From: Caballeronia sordidicola
Lineage (GTDB): Bacteria; Pseudomonadota; Gammaproteobacteria; Burkholderiales; Burkholderiaceae
DNA: 60,346 nucleotides
Reading direction: 5' to 3'
NCBI RefSeq assembly: GCF_001544455.2
Contig: NZ_FCOC02000032.1
Location: 1-60,346, forward strand
In this document: one piece after another, positions 33,735-43,861 of the stretch
Layout of the letters: each line of letters opens with the position of its first letter
Numbering within the stretch: the first letter of the stretch is position 1
Made by a program: the position numbers and the translations under genes
Notes under the pieces: model-generated
What the model was told of the DNA's origin: nothing
Database searches by the model: none
The model's input: only the letters and a program-made list of their open reading frames with translations

Positions 33735-36700
33735 TCAATTTGCCACGGCTGCAGCGGGAGTTTCGATCTTACCCTGATCGCCTTTGACCCGCTGAATGAC
33801 GGGTTTCGACCACGGGCCGGTAATGGAATAGTCGATGGTGAACGCCTTGCCAATCGACTTCGACAACACCAGGTCCCCCGCTAGCGTGGCGAGGCCAAGC
33901 AGCGGATTGATCACGGCCGCGCCTATCGCCACGGCGCCCGCGCTGATTGTCGGGACAACCTTTGCGTGCATGTCCTGCGTTTGCTTCGGCAAATCGACGA
34001 GGCCCGTCAGTTCGACACGCGCCGGCGCCGTGATCATCTTCAAATCGTTCGTGCGCGCGATGCCATCCTGCACGGTTCCCGTCCCGGTGATCTTCTCGAA
34101 GGGCAATCCCTTGCCGACGACATCCTGGAAATTCAGCGTGAGAAAGTGCGCGAGACTTTGCAGGCTGAATACGCCGAGCCATTTCGCGGCCGCCGCGTTC
34201 TTGACCTTCAGGATCTGGCCATGTTCCAGGTCGACGGCGACTTTTCCGTTGAGCGTGGGCATATCGATCGCGGCGGGGCTGCCGTCCCAGCCGAGTTGGC
34301 CCGAGACCGATCCCTTGCCGTTCTTCACGGTCTGCGGCAAGCCCATGCGCTCGACGAGCGAGCCGGCATCGAGAATATCCAGCTTGAAATCGACTGCGGT
34401 GCGACGCGGGCCGTCGTCGTCGGTATCGGTTTGGGTTTGAGCAGGCGATGCGCCCGGGTTCGCGATCGTGCGCCAGTTGGCCGTGGCGGAAAGCTTCGCG
34501 TCCGGGTTCGTGAGGTCGAGCTTGTCCAGATGCCAGACCGGCACGCCGTCTTCCACGTCGTTGCGCGCGTTGACTTCCAGGCGTCCAAGCGTCCGCTCAC
34601 GCACCACCAGTTCGTTCACGATCAAGTCGATGGACGGCATGTTGTTCGGCGGCGGCTTGCGGATCATTTGCCCGACCAGGTCGTTCTCCGTCTTGTTCGG
34701 AATCACCACCTTGGCAAAGCGCGCCTGCAACGCGCCGGGACTTTCGCGGGTCGCGCCCGGCATCCATTCGACATACCCGGACACCTGATTCGAAGCAATG
34801 TTCGCCTGCCATTTCCGGTCGTCCGCGCCAGCGCCGCGCGTGGCACCCACGGCAACGTTTTCCCAGCGCCGCGCAAGCAGCTTGAGCGTGGCGAAATGCA
34901 ATGCCACGCGGTCGGGCAGGAACTCCTTCGCGATCGCGGCCGGCGTCTTGCCGCCGGGTAGCTGCGCGGCTTGCTGAACGGGTTGAGGCGCTGGTTGCTG
35001 AACCGGTTGCTGCGGTGGCATGGGACCCAGGTCGGCGATGGTCTTGCGCCAGGCGTCGGCGTCGAGTTCGTCCAGATCGACCGCCGCGGTCACGCCCTCT
35101 GCGGGAAGATCGGCTGGCTTGTTCACACCGATAGCGCCGCGCTCCACGACCGGCGCCGCCTTGCCTTCGCGCCTGAGCAGGTAGTGCGCGTTGATTGGCC
35201 CGAGCGTCAGCTTCGCGTCGTGTTCCTGCTGCGATCCGGCAACGGGCGCAAAGGTGAACGTGAATGGCATCGGCGTGCCTTGAGCCTTGTTGAACGGCGC
35301 GGGGAAGTCCAGGCCAAGGCCGGTCAGATCGGACTGTGCCTCCACGCGCGGCAACGCGTTTTTCACGCCGCGCACGTGCAGGTCGTAGGGCGCGGTGCCG
35401 CTGAGATGTTTCAGGAGCGCGACCGTCTGCGCCTGATTGCGCAAATTGAGGCTCTGGGCCGCGTCCGCGCCAATGCGGCCCGTGACGTCGAACGCGTAGC
35501 TGCCGTCGGGTTTCACGCCGCCCGTGCCGCGTACGTCGCCGCCAAGGAACTTGCCCGTGATGCCATCGAGAGAAGCCGTCTTTTCACCGAAACTCGCGCG
35601 CCCCTTGAGATTCGATAAAGGCGGAAACGCCGCATATTCGAGATCGTTTCCAGTGAACGTGAGCGAGCCTTTGTAGCCCACGCGCTGGCGCTGGCCGGGC
35701 GGCGGAGCGACACGTGGAATCAGCAGTTGCAACGCGAGCGTGGCGTCGCCGGTTGCGTGAATTTTCGTCGCGACATGCTGCGAAAGCGAACCGAGCGAAC
35801 TGTCTTCCACGTAGCGCAGCATGTCGGTGATCGGGCCATGCGCGTCGGCGTCGATCACGAGTTTCGATTCGCGATTGCCCAGGTCTTCAATGCGTCCGGT
35901 CGTCTTGCGCACACCGACGCCGAGATAATGGCCGCGCGTAATATCGAAACCGAGCTTGTTTTCGGCCAGATGAAACGTCCCGTCTATACCGTCGAAAGCC
36001 GGCCATTGATTCGGCGTGCCGTTCGCCATGGTCCGCGGCGGGAAGGGCGTGGGCTCGAACTTGCCGCCGCTGAAAGGCGCGACGATACGGAACTTGCCGG
36101 CATCGGGGAAACGGGAATAGGGGAATTTCGTCAGGTCGCCGTGAATCTCGATGGTGCCATTGCGCGAAACGCCTGCCTGCAACGCGTGCCCGAGATAAAC
36201 CCGTACCTTCTCGCTGATGCTGGTCGGCAGATAGTTGATCAAACGCGTCACGTTCAGATATTCGGCGGTCGCCTTCAGATCGAGCGAACCGCGTCCTTCG
36301 CCTTCGTTCCGGTAGTCGGCTGTGGCGCGGGCTTCCGCATCGGCGTTCTTCACGTGCAGGTCGGCAACGTGCGCCGTGATCGCCTTGTGCGGCTTGCCCG
36401 GCGCGGCGGCGACGGTCCAGGTCACATGGCCGTCGATCTGGTCCAGAACCAGGCGCGGGTTATCGAAGACACCGGGAAGGGTGATCGCGGTGTTCTTTGT
36501 ATCGATGACTGCGCTGCCGTGGTCCTGATCCGCGTCGATCCTCCCCCACAGGTTTTCCACGCCCGGAATCCCGGCGCGCGGATGGTTGTTCACCGTCAGG
36601 CCGGGCGGCGGTTCCTGCGCGAGCACGCTCACGCCGTGAAGGTCGCCCTTGATGGTGTATCGCGTGGGCGGCTCCGTGCCTTTCTCGCGCTGCTCCTGCG

Positions 36701-38009
36701 CTTGAGCCGCCGTAGTGGGCGCGGGACGTTCGGTTTCCAGCGCGTAGTTGGCGATCTGGCCACGCGGATCGAAGCGGATCAGATCGTTCTGCACTTTCGC
36801 GGGCAACGGCAGCGCGCGCATGAATTCGCCGAGAATGCCGAGATCCACGAAGTCGCCCGATACGCCGAACTTCTGCCCGAGATTCACGGTTGCCACGCGA
36901 TATTTGCCGGTCAGCGTACGCATGGCGAGCAGCCGCGACACAGGCGTGCCGTCGGGCATGGGCTTCTGTCCGAGTTCCGCCTGGAGGTTGGCGAGGTGCA
37001 GCGTGTACTCGTGGTCCTCGAGCGCCAGATCCCAGTTGAATTTGGCGATGGGCATGTCCAGGCGCGGCTGCGTTGGGCGGACCCGCAGCGCGATATCCGA
37101 GCCGGTCAGGTCGCCGCCCGCCGTCTTCAGCTTGCCGCCGGCGAAGTCGAGCCAGATGCGGTTGTCGAAGCGCCCGCTGTAGGTTGCGAACGGCATCTTC
37201 ACGTAGCGCGCGAGCATGGGCAGGTCGACCGGTCCCGTCGACAGATAAGCGTCTCCGGTCCAGTTCTCCGGACGGCCCGCCACGCTGAACAGCGTGTGGC
37301 GGAAATCCGCGCGGAAATCGAGCGGGCCGTGCAGCACGTCGCCGTCCGGCGGTGCTTGCAGCGCGAGCCGGTGACGCTGGCCGTCGGTGAGAATGGCGAG
37401 CTTGATGCGCTTGAGCGCAAGTTCCGGCGCGCCGAGTTGCGCGTCGTGCCAGCGCAGCGTGCCGTTACGCAGCACGATGGCTTGCTGGCTCAGGAGCCAG
37501 GTCATGAACGTGTTGTTGCCCGTGCGTTTCGACGGAATCTGCACGCCCGCCACGCTGAACGTGCCGTCCTTGTTGCGCGCGATGATGACGTCGGGTCCAT
37601 CGACGCTCAGGTTGGACAACACCGGAATAGGCCCGAGCAGCGAGCGCCACGCCAGCGTCGCGCTCGCGTGCGGAACAGCGAGGCCGGGCGAACCATCGGC
37701 TGCGTCAATACGCAGGTTGTCGATATCGAATGAAGGCTGGAGCCCGGACCATCTTGCCGTGATGCGCCCGAGACGCAACTGCGCGTGAATTTTCGCCGAT
37801 ACCATCTGCTCGATGCGCGGCCTGAACGCATCGATTTCGGGCAGCACGGCGTAACGCAGGACGAGGTAGATGCCGGCGACCGCGAAATACACCACGGCAA
37901 CGGCCACCAGAAGGACTTTGAGCGCCCGCGCCAAAACGCGCTCGACTCGACCGCCAAGCTTCATTGGTACAGCTTCGGGCAGGTCGGCAAATTCCTTTTG
38001 GTCGGACAT
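33735..38009 (-). CDS. YhdP-family (DUF3971/AsmA-like) giant envelope protein
   Basis: This 1,424-residue protein has one N-terminal membrane helix at about residues 31-50 (LLVAVAVVYFAVAGIYLVL). A very long periplasmic region follows, made of repeated beta-rich AsmA/VPS13-like segments. The C-terminus matches the YhdP type (QSLAHFLTLNFQDVVGKGLP and DMHAKVVPTISAGAVAIGAA). Family members help carry phospholipids between inner and outer membranes. Two proline/glutamine-rich linkers are visible (GPMPPQQPVQQPAPQPVQQ). I place the start at ATG 38009 (MSDQKEFADLPEA); an ATG at 37964 is possible and there is no clear ribosome-binding site. It is divergent from glnE. Confidence 0.9.
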   Translation of the reverse strand: MSDQKEFADLPEAVPMKLGGRVERVLARALKVLLVAVAVVYFAVAGIYLVLRYAVLPEIDAFRPRIEQMVSAKIHAQLRLGRITARWSGLQPSFDIDNLRIDAADGSPGLAVPHASATLAWRSLLGPIPVLSNLSVDGPDVIIARNKDGTFSVAGVQIPSKRTGNNTFMTWLLSQQAIVLRNGTLRWHDAQLGAPELALKRIKLAILTDGQRHRLALQAPPDGDVLHGPLDFRADFRHTLFSVAGRPENWTGDAYLSTGPVDLPMLARYVKMPFATYSGRFDNRIWLDFAGGKLKTAGGDLTGSDIALRVRPTQPRLDMPIAKFNWDLALEDHEYTLHLANLQAELGQKPMPDGTPVSRLLAMRTLTGKYRVATVNLGQKFGVSGDFVDLGILGEFMRALPLPAKVQNDLIRFDPRGQIANYALETERPAPTTAAQAQEQREKGTEPPTRYTIKGDLHGVSVLAQEPPPGLTVNNHPRAGIPGVENLWGRIDADQDHGSAVIDTKNTAITLPGVFDNPRLVLDQIDGHVTWTVAAAPGKPHKAITAHVADLHVKNADAEARATADYRNEGEGRGSLDLKATAEYLNVTRLINYLPTSISEKVRVYLGHALQAGVSRNGTIEIHGDLTKFPYSRFPDAGKFRIVAPFSGGKFEPTPFPPRTMANGTPNQWPAFDGIDGTFHLAENKLGFDITRGHYLGVGVRKTTGRIEDLGNRESKLVIDADAHGPITDMLRYVEDSSLGSLSQHVATKIHATGDATLALQLLIPRVAPPPGQRQRVGYKGSLTFTGNDLEYAAFPPLSNLKGRASFGEKTASLDGITGKFLGGDVRGTGGVKPDGSYAFDVTGRIGADAAQSLNLRNQAQTVALLKHLSGTAPYDLHVRGVKNALPRVEAQSDLTGLGLDFPAPFNKAQGTPMPFTFTFAPVAGSQQEHDAKLTLGPINAHYLLRREGKAAPVVERGAIGVNKPADLPAEGVTAAVDLDELDADAWRKTIADLGPMPPQQPVQQPAPQPVQQAAQLPGGKTPAAIAKEFLPDRVALHFATLKLLARRWENVAVGATRGAGADDRKWQANIASNQVSGYVEWMPGATRESPGALQARFAKVVIPNKTENDLVGQMIRKPPPNNMPSIDLIVNELVVRERTLGRLEVNARNDVEDGVPVWHLDKLDLTNPDAKLSATANWRTIANPGASPAQTQTDTDDDGPRRTAVDFKLDILDAGSLVERMGLPQTVKNGKGSVSGQLGWDGSPAAIDMPTLNGKVAVDLEHGQILKVKNAAAAKWLGVFSLQSLAHFLTLNFQDVVGKGLPFEKITGTGTVQDGIARTNDLKMITAPARVELTGLVDLPKQTQDMHAKVVPTISAGAVAIGAAVINPLLGLATLAGDLVLSKSIGKAFTIDYSITGPWSKPVIQRVKGDQGKIETPAAAVAN

Positions 38010-38213
38010 GCGGCGGTGGGTCGGCGATATGGTAGGTTTTCGAGATTTGACGTGGAAATGTAACACAGCGCGCAGTTCAAAAAACTGCGGGGAGACGCTA
38101 CCATGCGCCCGCCAAGCCGCGCCGGATGGACCTTTCCCCTTGCGCACTTTGTCACAAAAGCCCCGGCGGACTGCCGGACACGTTTTACGAGCAATGACTG
38201 AGCCCGACCTTTC

Positions 38214-41012
38214 ATGACCGACGCCGATCCGCCGAATGTGCTGCTGAGCGCCAGCGCTTCCAACTACGCGGCGCGCTTGTACGCCGCGCGTCCCGAACTT
38301 CCGGTGCAGGTGGCGAAATGGTCGCAGGCGCCGGTTCGCCGCGCGTGGATCGAGGAGCGCCTGGACGCGTTGTGCGACGTTTGCGCTGGCGGCGCCCGGT
38401 TCGACGAAGCCAGGCTCAAGACCGCATTGCGCAAGCTCCGGGGCGAAGTTTTCTGCACGGTGATGGAACGCGATCTGGCTGGTCTCGCCGATGTCGCCGA
38501 AGTCACCGGCGCCATGACCGATCTTGCCGAGTTGACGATTCAGCGGGCGCTGGCGGTGTTGTCGGCGGATCTTGAAACGACGTTCGGCGAGCCGCGCGGG
38601 CCCGATGGACAACGCCTGACGCTCGGCGTGGTGGGCATGGGAAAACTCGGTGGACGTGAGTTGAACGTATCGTCGGATATCGACTTGATCTTCGTCTACG
38701 AAGACGATGGCGAAACGATGGGCGGCGAGCGCGCGGCTTTATCGACGCAGGAGTATTTCACGCGGCTCGGGCGCAAGCTGATCGGCGCGCTGGCCGAGGT
38801 GACGGAGGACGGTTACGTCTTTCGCGTCGACATGCGCCTGCGTCCAAACGGCGACGCCGGTCCGCTGGCTTGCGGACTTGGCATGCTCGAAGAGTATTTC
38901 TACGTGCAGGGCCGCGAGTGGGAACGCTATGCGTGGATCAAGGGGCGGCTGGTGTCGGAGGGGACAAGCGAAGCGGCGCAACGGCTCGCGAAGCAACTCG
39001 AAGCGTTGTCCACGCCGTTCATCTACAGACGGTATCTGGACTATGGCGTAATCAGCGCCATCCGTTCGCTGCATGTCCAGATTCGCCAGGAAGCGCAGCG
39101 CCGTGCCTCCATGCGCCCCGACAAAGCCGACGACATCAAGCTCGGCCGCGGCGGAATTCGCGAGATTGAATTCAGCGCGCAGGTTTTCCAGTTGATCCGG
39201 GGCGGCCAGATCGCCGATCTGCGGATTCGCCCGACCTTGTCCGTGCTGAGCCGGGCAGAGGCGCACGGGCTGATATCGGCGGCGGTGTGCCGCGAACTTA
39301 CCGAGGCGTACCTGTTTCTGCGCAAGCTCGAACACCGGCTGCAATATAGAAACGACGCGCAGACCCACGCCATGCCGGTCTCGCCAGAAGATCGCGCGGC
39401 GATCGCTGGCGCGATGGATTTCCCTGATTACGATGCCCTCAAGGACGCACTGGAAGCGCATCGGGCGCGCGTCGCGCTCCAGTTCGACCAGATTTTCGCC
39501 GACAAGGTGAATGGCGACGGCGGCTGCGCCGTGGCGGAAGATTCGGCGGCGTCGTGGGTCTGGAGCAGCGCGCTCGGCGACGACAGCGCCGAAGCGCAAT
39601 TGCTCGAACGCGTGACGGAACTCGGTTTCACCGACGCGCCCGCCGTGCTCGCGCGCCTGCGCAGCGTGTGGACATCGACGCGATACGAAGGCTTGCCCGA
39701 GCGCAGCCGCGAACGCTTCGACATCATCGCGCAGCGCGCGCTCGAATCCGCCCAGAAAGCGCAGCCGCCCGAGCGGCGCGGCGACACCATCGCGCGCCTC
39801 TTCGATCTGCTCGAAGCGGTCAGCCGGCGCGGCGCGTACCTCGCGTTGTTGACCGAATATCCGGCGGCGCTCGAGCGCGTGCTGGCGGTGCTGGGCGCAT
39901 CGCGCTGGGCCGCGGGTTATTTGATCCGGCATCCGCAGCTTCTGGACGAACTGCTCGACGACGAAGTCATTTCCAGCCCATTCGACTGGCAGGCATTCCG
40001 CACGGCGTTGCGCGCGCAAATGGCCGCCGCCGATGGCGCCGAGCAGCAAATGGACTTGCTGCGGCATGCGCATCAGGCCGAAGTGTTCCGCATTTTGCTG
40101 ATCGACTTGAGCGGCAAGATCACGGTCGAACATGTGAGCGACTTGCTGTCGGCGCTCGCCGATGCGGTGCTCGACGTCACCATGGAAACCGTATGGGCGC
40201 AGTTCCCGAAGCGCCATCGCGACGTGCCGCGCTTCTCGGTAATCGCTTACGGGAAGCTGGGCGGCAAGGAACTGGGCTATGCGTCGGACCTTGACCTGAT
40301 CTTTCTCCACGACGACCCCGACGATTCCGCGAGCGATATCTACGCCATGTTCGCGCGCCGTCTGGTCACGTGGCTCACAACGGCAACGGGCGCCGGCACG
40401 TTATTCGATGTCGATCTGCGTTTGCGTCCGAACGGCGAATCCGGCTTGCTGGTGACGAGCCTGGAATCGTTCCGGCGCTACCAGATTCGTGAAGGCGATG
40501 CCGCGAATACGGCCTGGGTGTGGGAGCATCAGGCGTTGTCGCGTGCGCGTTATTGCGCCGGCGACGCCGGGATCGGCGCGCACTTCGAAGCGATTCGCGC
40601 TCACGTCCTGACCATGCCGCGCGACGCCAGTGCCCTCGCGCAGGAAATTGTCGCGATGCGCGAGCGCGTGTATGCCGGACATCCGAACAAAAGCAGGCTC
40701 TTCGATCTGAAACATGATCGCGGCGGGATGGTGGATATTGAATTTATCGTGCAGTTCTGGGTGCTGCTGCACTCGCGCGAAGACGGCGAATTTGTGCGCA
40801 ATCTCGGCAATATTTCGCTGTTGGGTCACGCCGCCCGATTTGGCCTGATGAGCGCCGCCGAGGCTGAAACAGTGGCCGCGGCTTATCGGCGCTACAGGAA
40901 GTTGCAGCACACGCTCAGGCTCGACGGAATGGAAAAGGCGCGTGTGGAACCGGATGTGGTCGCGGCTGAACGGGAGGCTGTCAGCGGGCTTTGGAAGCGG
41001 GTTTTCGAGTAA
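38214..41012 (+). CDS. glnE: Bifunctional glutamine synthetase adenylyltransferase/deadenylase
   Basis: This 932-residue enzyme adds and removes AMP on glutamine synthetase according to nitrogen status and PII. The two nucleotidyltransferase domains carry VGMGKLGGRELNVSSDIDLI near residue 140 and AYGKLGGKELGYASDLDLIF near residue 678; each has the GxxGxxxLxxxSDxDL pattern. FRVDMRLRPNGDAGPLA and FDVDLRLRPNGESGLL complete the duplicated cores. The length is close to E. coli GlnE (946). It is divergent from the YhdP gene across 204 bases and convergent with recN. Confidence 0.96.
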   Translation: MTDADPPNVLLSASASNYAARLYAARPELPVQVAKWSQAPVRRAWIEERLDALCDVCAGGARFDEARLKTALRKLRGEVFCTVMERDLAGLADVAEVTGAMTDLAELTIQRALAVLSADLETTFGEPRGPDGQRLTLGVVGMGKLGGRELNVSSDIDLIFVYEDDGETMGGERAALSTQEYFTRLGRKLIGALAEVTEDGYVFRVDMRLRPNGDAGPLACGLGMLEEYFYVQGREWERYAWIKGRLVSEGTSEAAQRLAKQLEALSTPFIYRRYLDYGVISAIRSLHVQIRQEAQRRASMRPDKADDIKLGRGGIREIEFSAQVFQLIRGGQIADLRIRPTLSVLSRAEAHGLISAAVCRELTEAYLFLRKLEHRLQYRNDAQTHAMPVSPEDRAAIAGAMDFPDYDALKDALEAHRARVALQFDQIFADKVNGDGGCAVAEDSAASWVWSSALGDDSAEAQLLERVTELGFTDAPAVLARLRSVWTSTRYEGLPERSRERFDIIAQRALESAQKAQPPERRGDTIARLFDLLEAVSRRGAYLALLTEYPAALERVLAVLGASRWAAGYLIRHPQLLDELLDDEVISSPFDWQAFRTALRAQMAAADGAEQQMDLLRHAHQAEVFRILLIDLSGKITVEHVSDLLSALADAVLDVTMETVWAQFPKRHRDVPRFSVIAYGKLGGKELGYASDLDLIFLHDDPDDSASDIYAMFARRLVTWLTTATGAGTLFDVDLRLRPNGESGLLVTSLESFRRYQIREGDAANTAWVWEHQALSRARYCAGDAGIGAHFEAIRAHVLTMPRDASALAQEIVAMRERVYAGHPNKSRLFDLKHDRGGMVDIEFIVQFWVLLHSREDGEFVRNLGNISLLGHAARFGLMSAAEAETVAAAYRRYRKLQHTLRLDGMEKARVEPDVVAAEREAVSGLWKRVFE

Positions 41013-41026
41013 GTCAGTAAGTTGGT

Positions 41027-41062
41027 TTGCCGCTCTGACCAGTCGCCATGGCAGAGCGGCAA
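41027..41062. terminator. Hairpin between convergent glnE and recN
   Basis: TTGCCGCTCTG and CAGAGCGGCAA are exact inverted repeats (11 bp) with a 14-base loop. They lie between the stop codons at 41012 and 41065. No T tract is present on either side, so a bidirectional terminator is plausible but not certain. Confidence 0.5.
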
Positions 41063-41064
41063 TG

Positions 41065-42720
41065 TCACGCCGCCAGCATTTCCTTCGCGTGCTTGCGCGT
41101 AGTGGCCGTGATTTCCAGCCCGCCCAGCATGCGCGCGACTTCTTCCACGCGTTTCGATTTATCGAGCGGCGTAACAGTGCTGACCGTACCGCCCGCCGAA
41201 TCGCCGGTCTTCGCTACCTGAAAGTGGTGATCGCCGCGCGCCGCGACTTGCGGCAAATGCGTGACGCACAGCACTTGCCGGTCGCGCCCGAGCTGATGCA
41301 GCAAACGCCCGACAACTTCCGCGACACCTCCGCCAATTCCGGTATCCACTTCATCGAAAATCAACGTGGGTGTCGGGCTGGCCGTGCTCGCAATGACCGC
41401 CAGCGCGAGACTGATCCGCGCGAGTTCCCCGCCCGATGCGACTTTCGCCAGCGGCCGTAGGGTCACACCTGCATGACCCGCCACGCGGAATTCGATCTGT
41501 TCGAGTCCGTACGCGCCGCCTTCGGCGAGCGGCACGAGCGCGACTTCGAAACTCCCGCCGATCATCGACAATTCCTGCATTCCCTGGGTGACTGCCTTGC
41601 CCAGCGACTTCGCAGCCGTCGCGCGCGCCTTCGATAAGACCGTCGCTTCGGCCAGATAAGCCTCTTTCGCTTTCGATACGGCGGCGCGCAATGCGTCGAG
41701 ATCGGTGGCGGCATCGAGCGCGGCCAACTGGCTGCGCCGCTGCGCATGTTCTTCCGGCAGCGCTTCCGGTTGCATCCGGAACTTGCGCGCGGTCGAATGC
41801 AATTGATCCATCCTGTGCTCGACCTGCGCCAAACGGTTCGGATCGAGTTCCAGCCGCTGGGCGTAATGCGACAGCGAATACGACGCTTCCTGTAGCTGGA
41901 TTTCGGCAGGTTCGAGCGACGCCAGTACGTCCGCAAGCGCGGGGTCGATGTCAGCCAGGCCGCGCAGCCGGGACACAATGGCGGCAAGCTGCGTGATCAT
42001 GGCTTCGTCCGACTCCGACAGTGCGTTCAATGCGCCCTGAACGCCATCGATCAAGCTCGCCGAATGCGACAGCCGATGATGCTCCGCGCTCACTTCCTCC
42101 CACTCGCCTGGCTGCGGCGCGAGCTTGTCGAGCTCGCTCAGTTGCCATGCGAGGCGCTCGCGTTCCAGTTGCAATTCGCGATCGCGGTTTTGCGCCAGTT
42201 CCACGGCGTGGGTTGCGTCACGCCAGACCCGATGTGTCCTGGCCACTTTTTGCGCGGTCTCCAGCAGTCCGGCGTGGGTATCGAAGAGTTCGCGCTGCGC
42301 GTCGGGGCGCATCAGAAGCTGATGTGCGTGCTGGCCATGAATATCGACGAGCATTTCGCTCAACTCGCGCAATTGCACAAGGGTAGCCGGCGTGCCGTTG
42401 ATGAAGGCCCGCGAGCGGCCGCCGGAATCCACCACGCGCCGGAGCATGACCGTGTCGCCGTCTCCCGTCGCGAGCGCATGCTCGTCGAGCCACTGCACGA
42501 CTTGCTGGTGCGTGGAAAACTCGGCGGTGATGTCCGCGCGCGCTTCACCGGTGCGCACGATGCTGGCGTCGGCGCGAGCACCGAGCGTAAGCGCGAGGGC
42601 GTCGATAAGAATCGATTTGCCCGCGCCGGTTTCACCTGAAAACACGGTGAAGCCGCGCTCGAACTCAAGGTCGAGCGCGGAAACAATGACGAAGTCCCGA
42701 ATCGATAAATGGCGGAGCAT
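41065..42720 (-). CDS. recN: DNA repair protein RecN
   Basis: This 551-residue SMC-like ATPase acts in double-strand break repair. Walker A is FSGETGAGKSILIDALAL (near residue 29). MLVDIHGQHAHQLLM is typical of RecN, the middle is a coiled coil, and the C-terminal half has KVASGGELARISLALAVIAS and PTLIFDEVDTGIGGGVAEVV. The length matches E. coli RecN (553). It begins seven bases after the nadK stop, so the two are co-transcribed, as in many proteobacteria. Confidence 0.97.
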   Translation of the reverse strand: MLRHLSIRDFVIVSALDLEFERGFTVFSGETGAGKSILIDALALTLGARADASIVRTGEARADITAEFSTHQQVVQWLDEHALATGDGDTVMLRRVVDSGGRSRAFINGTPATLVQLRELSEMLVDIHGQHAHQLLMRPDAQRELFDTHAGLLETAQKVARTHRVWRDATHAVELAQNRDRELQLERERLAWQLSELDKLAPQPGEWEEVSAEHHRLSHSASLIDGVQGALNALSESDEAMITQLAAIVSRLRGLADIDPALADVLASLEPAEIQLQEASYSLSHYAQRLELDPNRLAQVEHRMDQLHSTARKFRMQPEALPEEHAQRRSQLAALDAATDLDALRAAVSKAKEAYLAEATVLSKARATAAKSLGKAVTQGMQELSMIGGSFEVALVPLAEGGAYGLEQIEFRVAGHAGVTLRPLAKVASGGELARISLALAVIASTASPTPTLIFDEVDTGIGGGVAEVVGRLLHQLGRDRQVLCVTHLPQVAARGDHHFQVAKTGDSAGGTVSTVTPLDKSKRVEEVARMLGGLEITATTRKHAKEMLAA

Positions 42721-42727
42721 GGGCGTC

Positions 42728-43630
42728 TTAGAGTTTCGAAGCGTCTTCGTGCGAGGGATATTCGTTCCAGTGCAGCTTCTTGCGCAGTGTGGCGTAGTGG
42801 CTATATCCCACCGGATGCAGCACTGGCACGGTATGCCGCGAACGCCGCACTTGTATTGTGTCGTTCAGTTCCACGGCGGTGAACGACTGCATGTCGAAGT
42901 TCACGTTCACGTCCCGCCCGCCGATGATCTGGATTTCAACGCTCGAATCGTCAGGCAGGACGATCGGCCGGTTGGAAAGCGAATGTGGCGCAATGGGCAC
43001 GAGCACGAATCCGCCCAGTTGCGGGTGCAGGATCGGGCCGGCGGACGAGAGCGCGTAAGCAGTCGATCCGGTTGGGGTAGCCACGATCAACCCGTCCGAG
43101 CGCTGGTTGTACATAAAGCGGCCATCCACGGAAACATGCAGTTCCGCCATGCCTGAAAAGCCGCTTCTATTCACCACGACGTCATTGAATGCCAGCGCGT
43201 GGTAGATCGGCAGGCCGTCCCGGACGATGCGTGCTTCGAGCAAGGTCCGCTCCTCGCGCTCAAAACTGCCAGCCAGCATTTGCGGAACGAGTTCCTGCAT
43301 TTCGGCGAGCGTAATGTCCGTGATGAAGCCAAGCCGTCCGTGATTCACGCCAATGAGGGGCGTCCGGTACGGCGCCAGTTGCCGGCCGATGCCAAGCATG
43401 GTGCCGTCGCCGCCCAGCACGACCGCCACATCCGCGCGGGCGCCGATCTCGGGCGCGGTCAACGCCGGATAGTCGGTCACGCCGACTTCCTGAGCCGTTT
43501 CGGCTTCGAACACGACGTTGAACCCGCGCTTCACGATGCAAGCGGCGAGCGCCGTCAACGGCTCCCTGATGCCGGGCGTATTGTTGCGCCCCACGAGCGC
43601 GACGGTCTTGAATTGGGTGCCAATATCCAT
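42728..43630 (-). CDS. nadK: NAD kinase
   Basis: This 300-residue kinase phosphorylates NAD to NADP. It contains VAVVLGGDGTMLGIGRQLAP (the GGDG catalytic motif), GVNHGRLGFITDI, the NE/D region ALAFNDVVVNRSGFSGM and DGLIVATPTGSTAYALSSAG, all family signatures. The length agrees with the E. coli enzyme (292). It is transcribed with recN on the minus strand and divergent from hrcA, the conserved hrcA/nadK/recN neighbourhood of betaproteobacteria. Confidence 0.97.
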   Translation of the reverse strand: MDIGTQFKTVALVGRNNTPGIREPLTALAACIVKRGFNVVFEAETAQEVGVTDYPALTAPEIGARADVAVVLGGDGTMLGIGRQLAPYRTPLIGVNHGRLGFITDITLAEMQELVPQMLAGSFEREERTLLEARIVRDGLPIYHALAFNDVVVNRSGFSGMAELHVSVDGRFMYNQRSDGLIVATPTGSTAYALSSAGPILHPQLGGFVLVPIAPHSLSNRPIVLPDDSSVEIQIIGGRDVNVNFDMQSFTAVELNDTIQVRRSRHTVPVLHPVGYSHYATLRKKLHWNEYPSHEDASKL

Positions 43631-43849
43631 GGCGGCATTACACCATAGGTGAGTGTTGAAAAGAACCGTGGGCCAGGTCCGGGTTGCCTTGAGCTTGCCT
43701 TGGCGACGGTCCTCCTGTGCTGTGCCCCGGCGTTTCGCAGAATTCTCGTTAGAATGATGTGCAACATGAATTGATGACGAATGAATGAAAAAGGGGCGTT
43801 CCCTTTTGTTTCTTCAGTCATCGCGCTCGCTGCGCCCACCACGTTGAGC

Positions 43850-43855
43850 TAAAAT
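43850..43855 (+). promoter_or_regulatory. Candidate -10 element directly before hrcA
   Basis: TAAAAT ends only six bases before the hrcA ATG, and no Shine-Dalgarno sequence lies between (TTCCCC). If this hexamer is used, transcription would start at or next to the ATG and give a leaderless message. No good -35 is seen, so this is tentative. Confidence 0.4.
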
Positions 43856-43861
43856 TTCCCC

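Noticed and set aside
35727..37733. 668-codon plus-strand frame opposite the YhdP-like gene
   Set aside because: It lies entirely antisense to a well-supported gene, is Arg/His-rich and has no recognisable motif. The same reasoning applies to frames opposite secD (3579-5255), glcD (25946-27472) and dnaK (48248-50515).
38010..38612. Upstream extension of the YhdP-like frame into glnE
   Set aside because: It is antisense to the start of glnE and has no protein-like character; the family start MSDQKEFADL begins at 38009.
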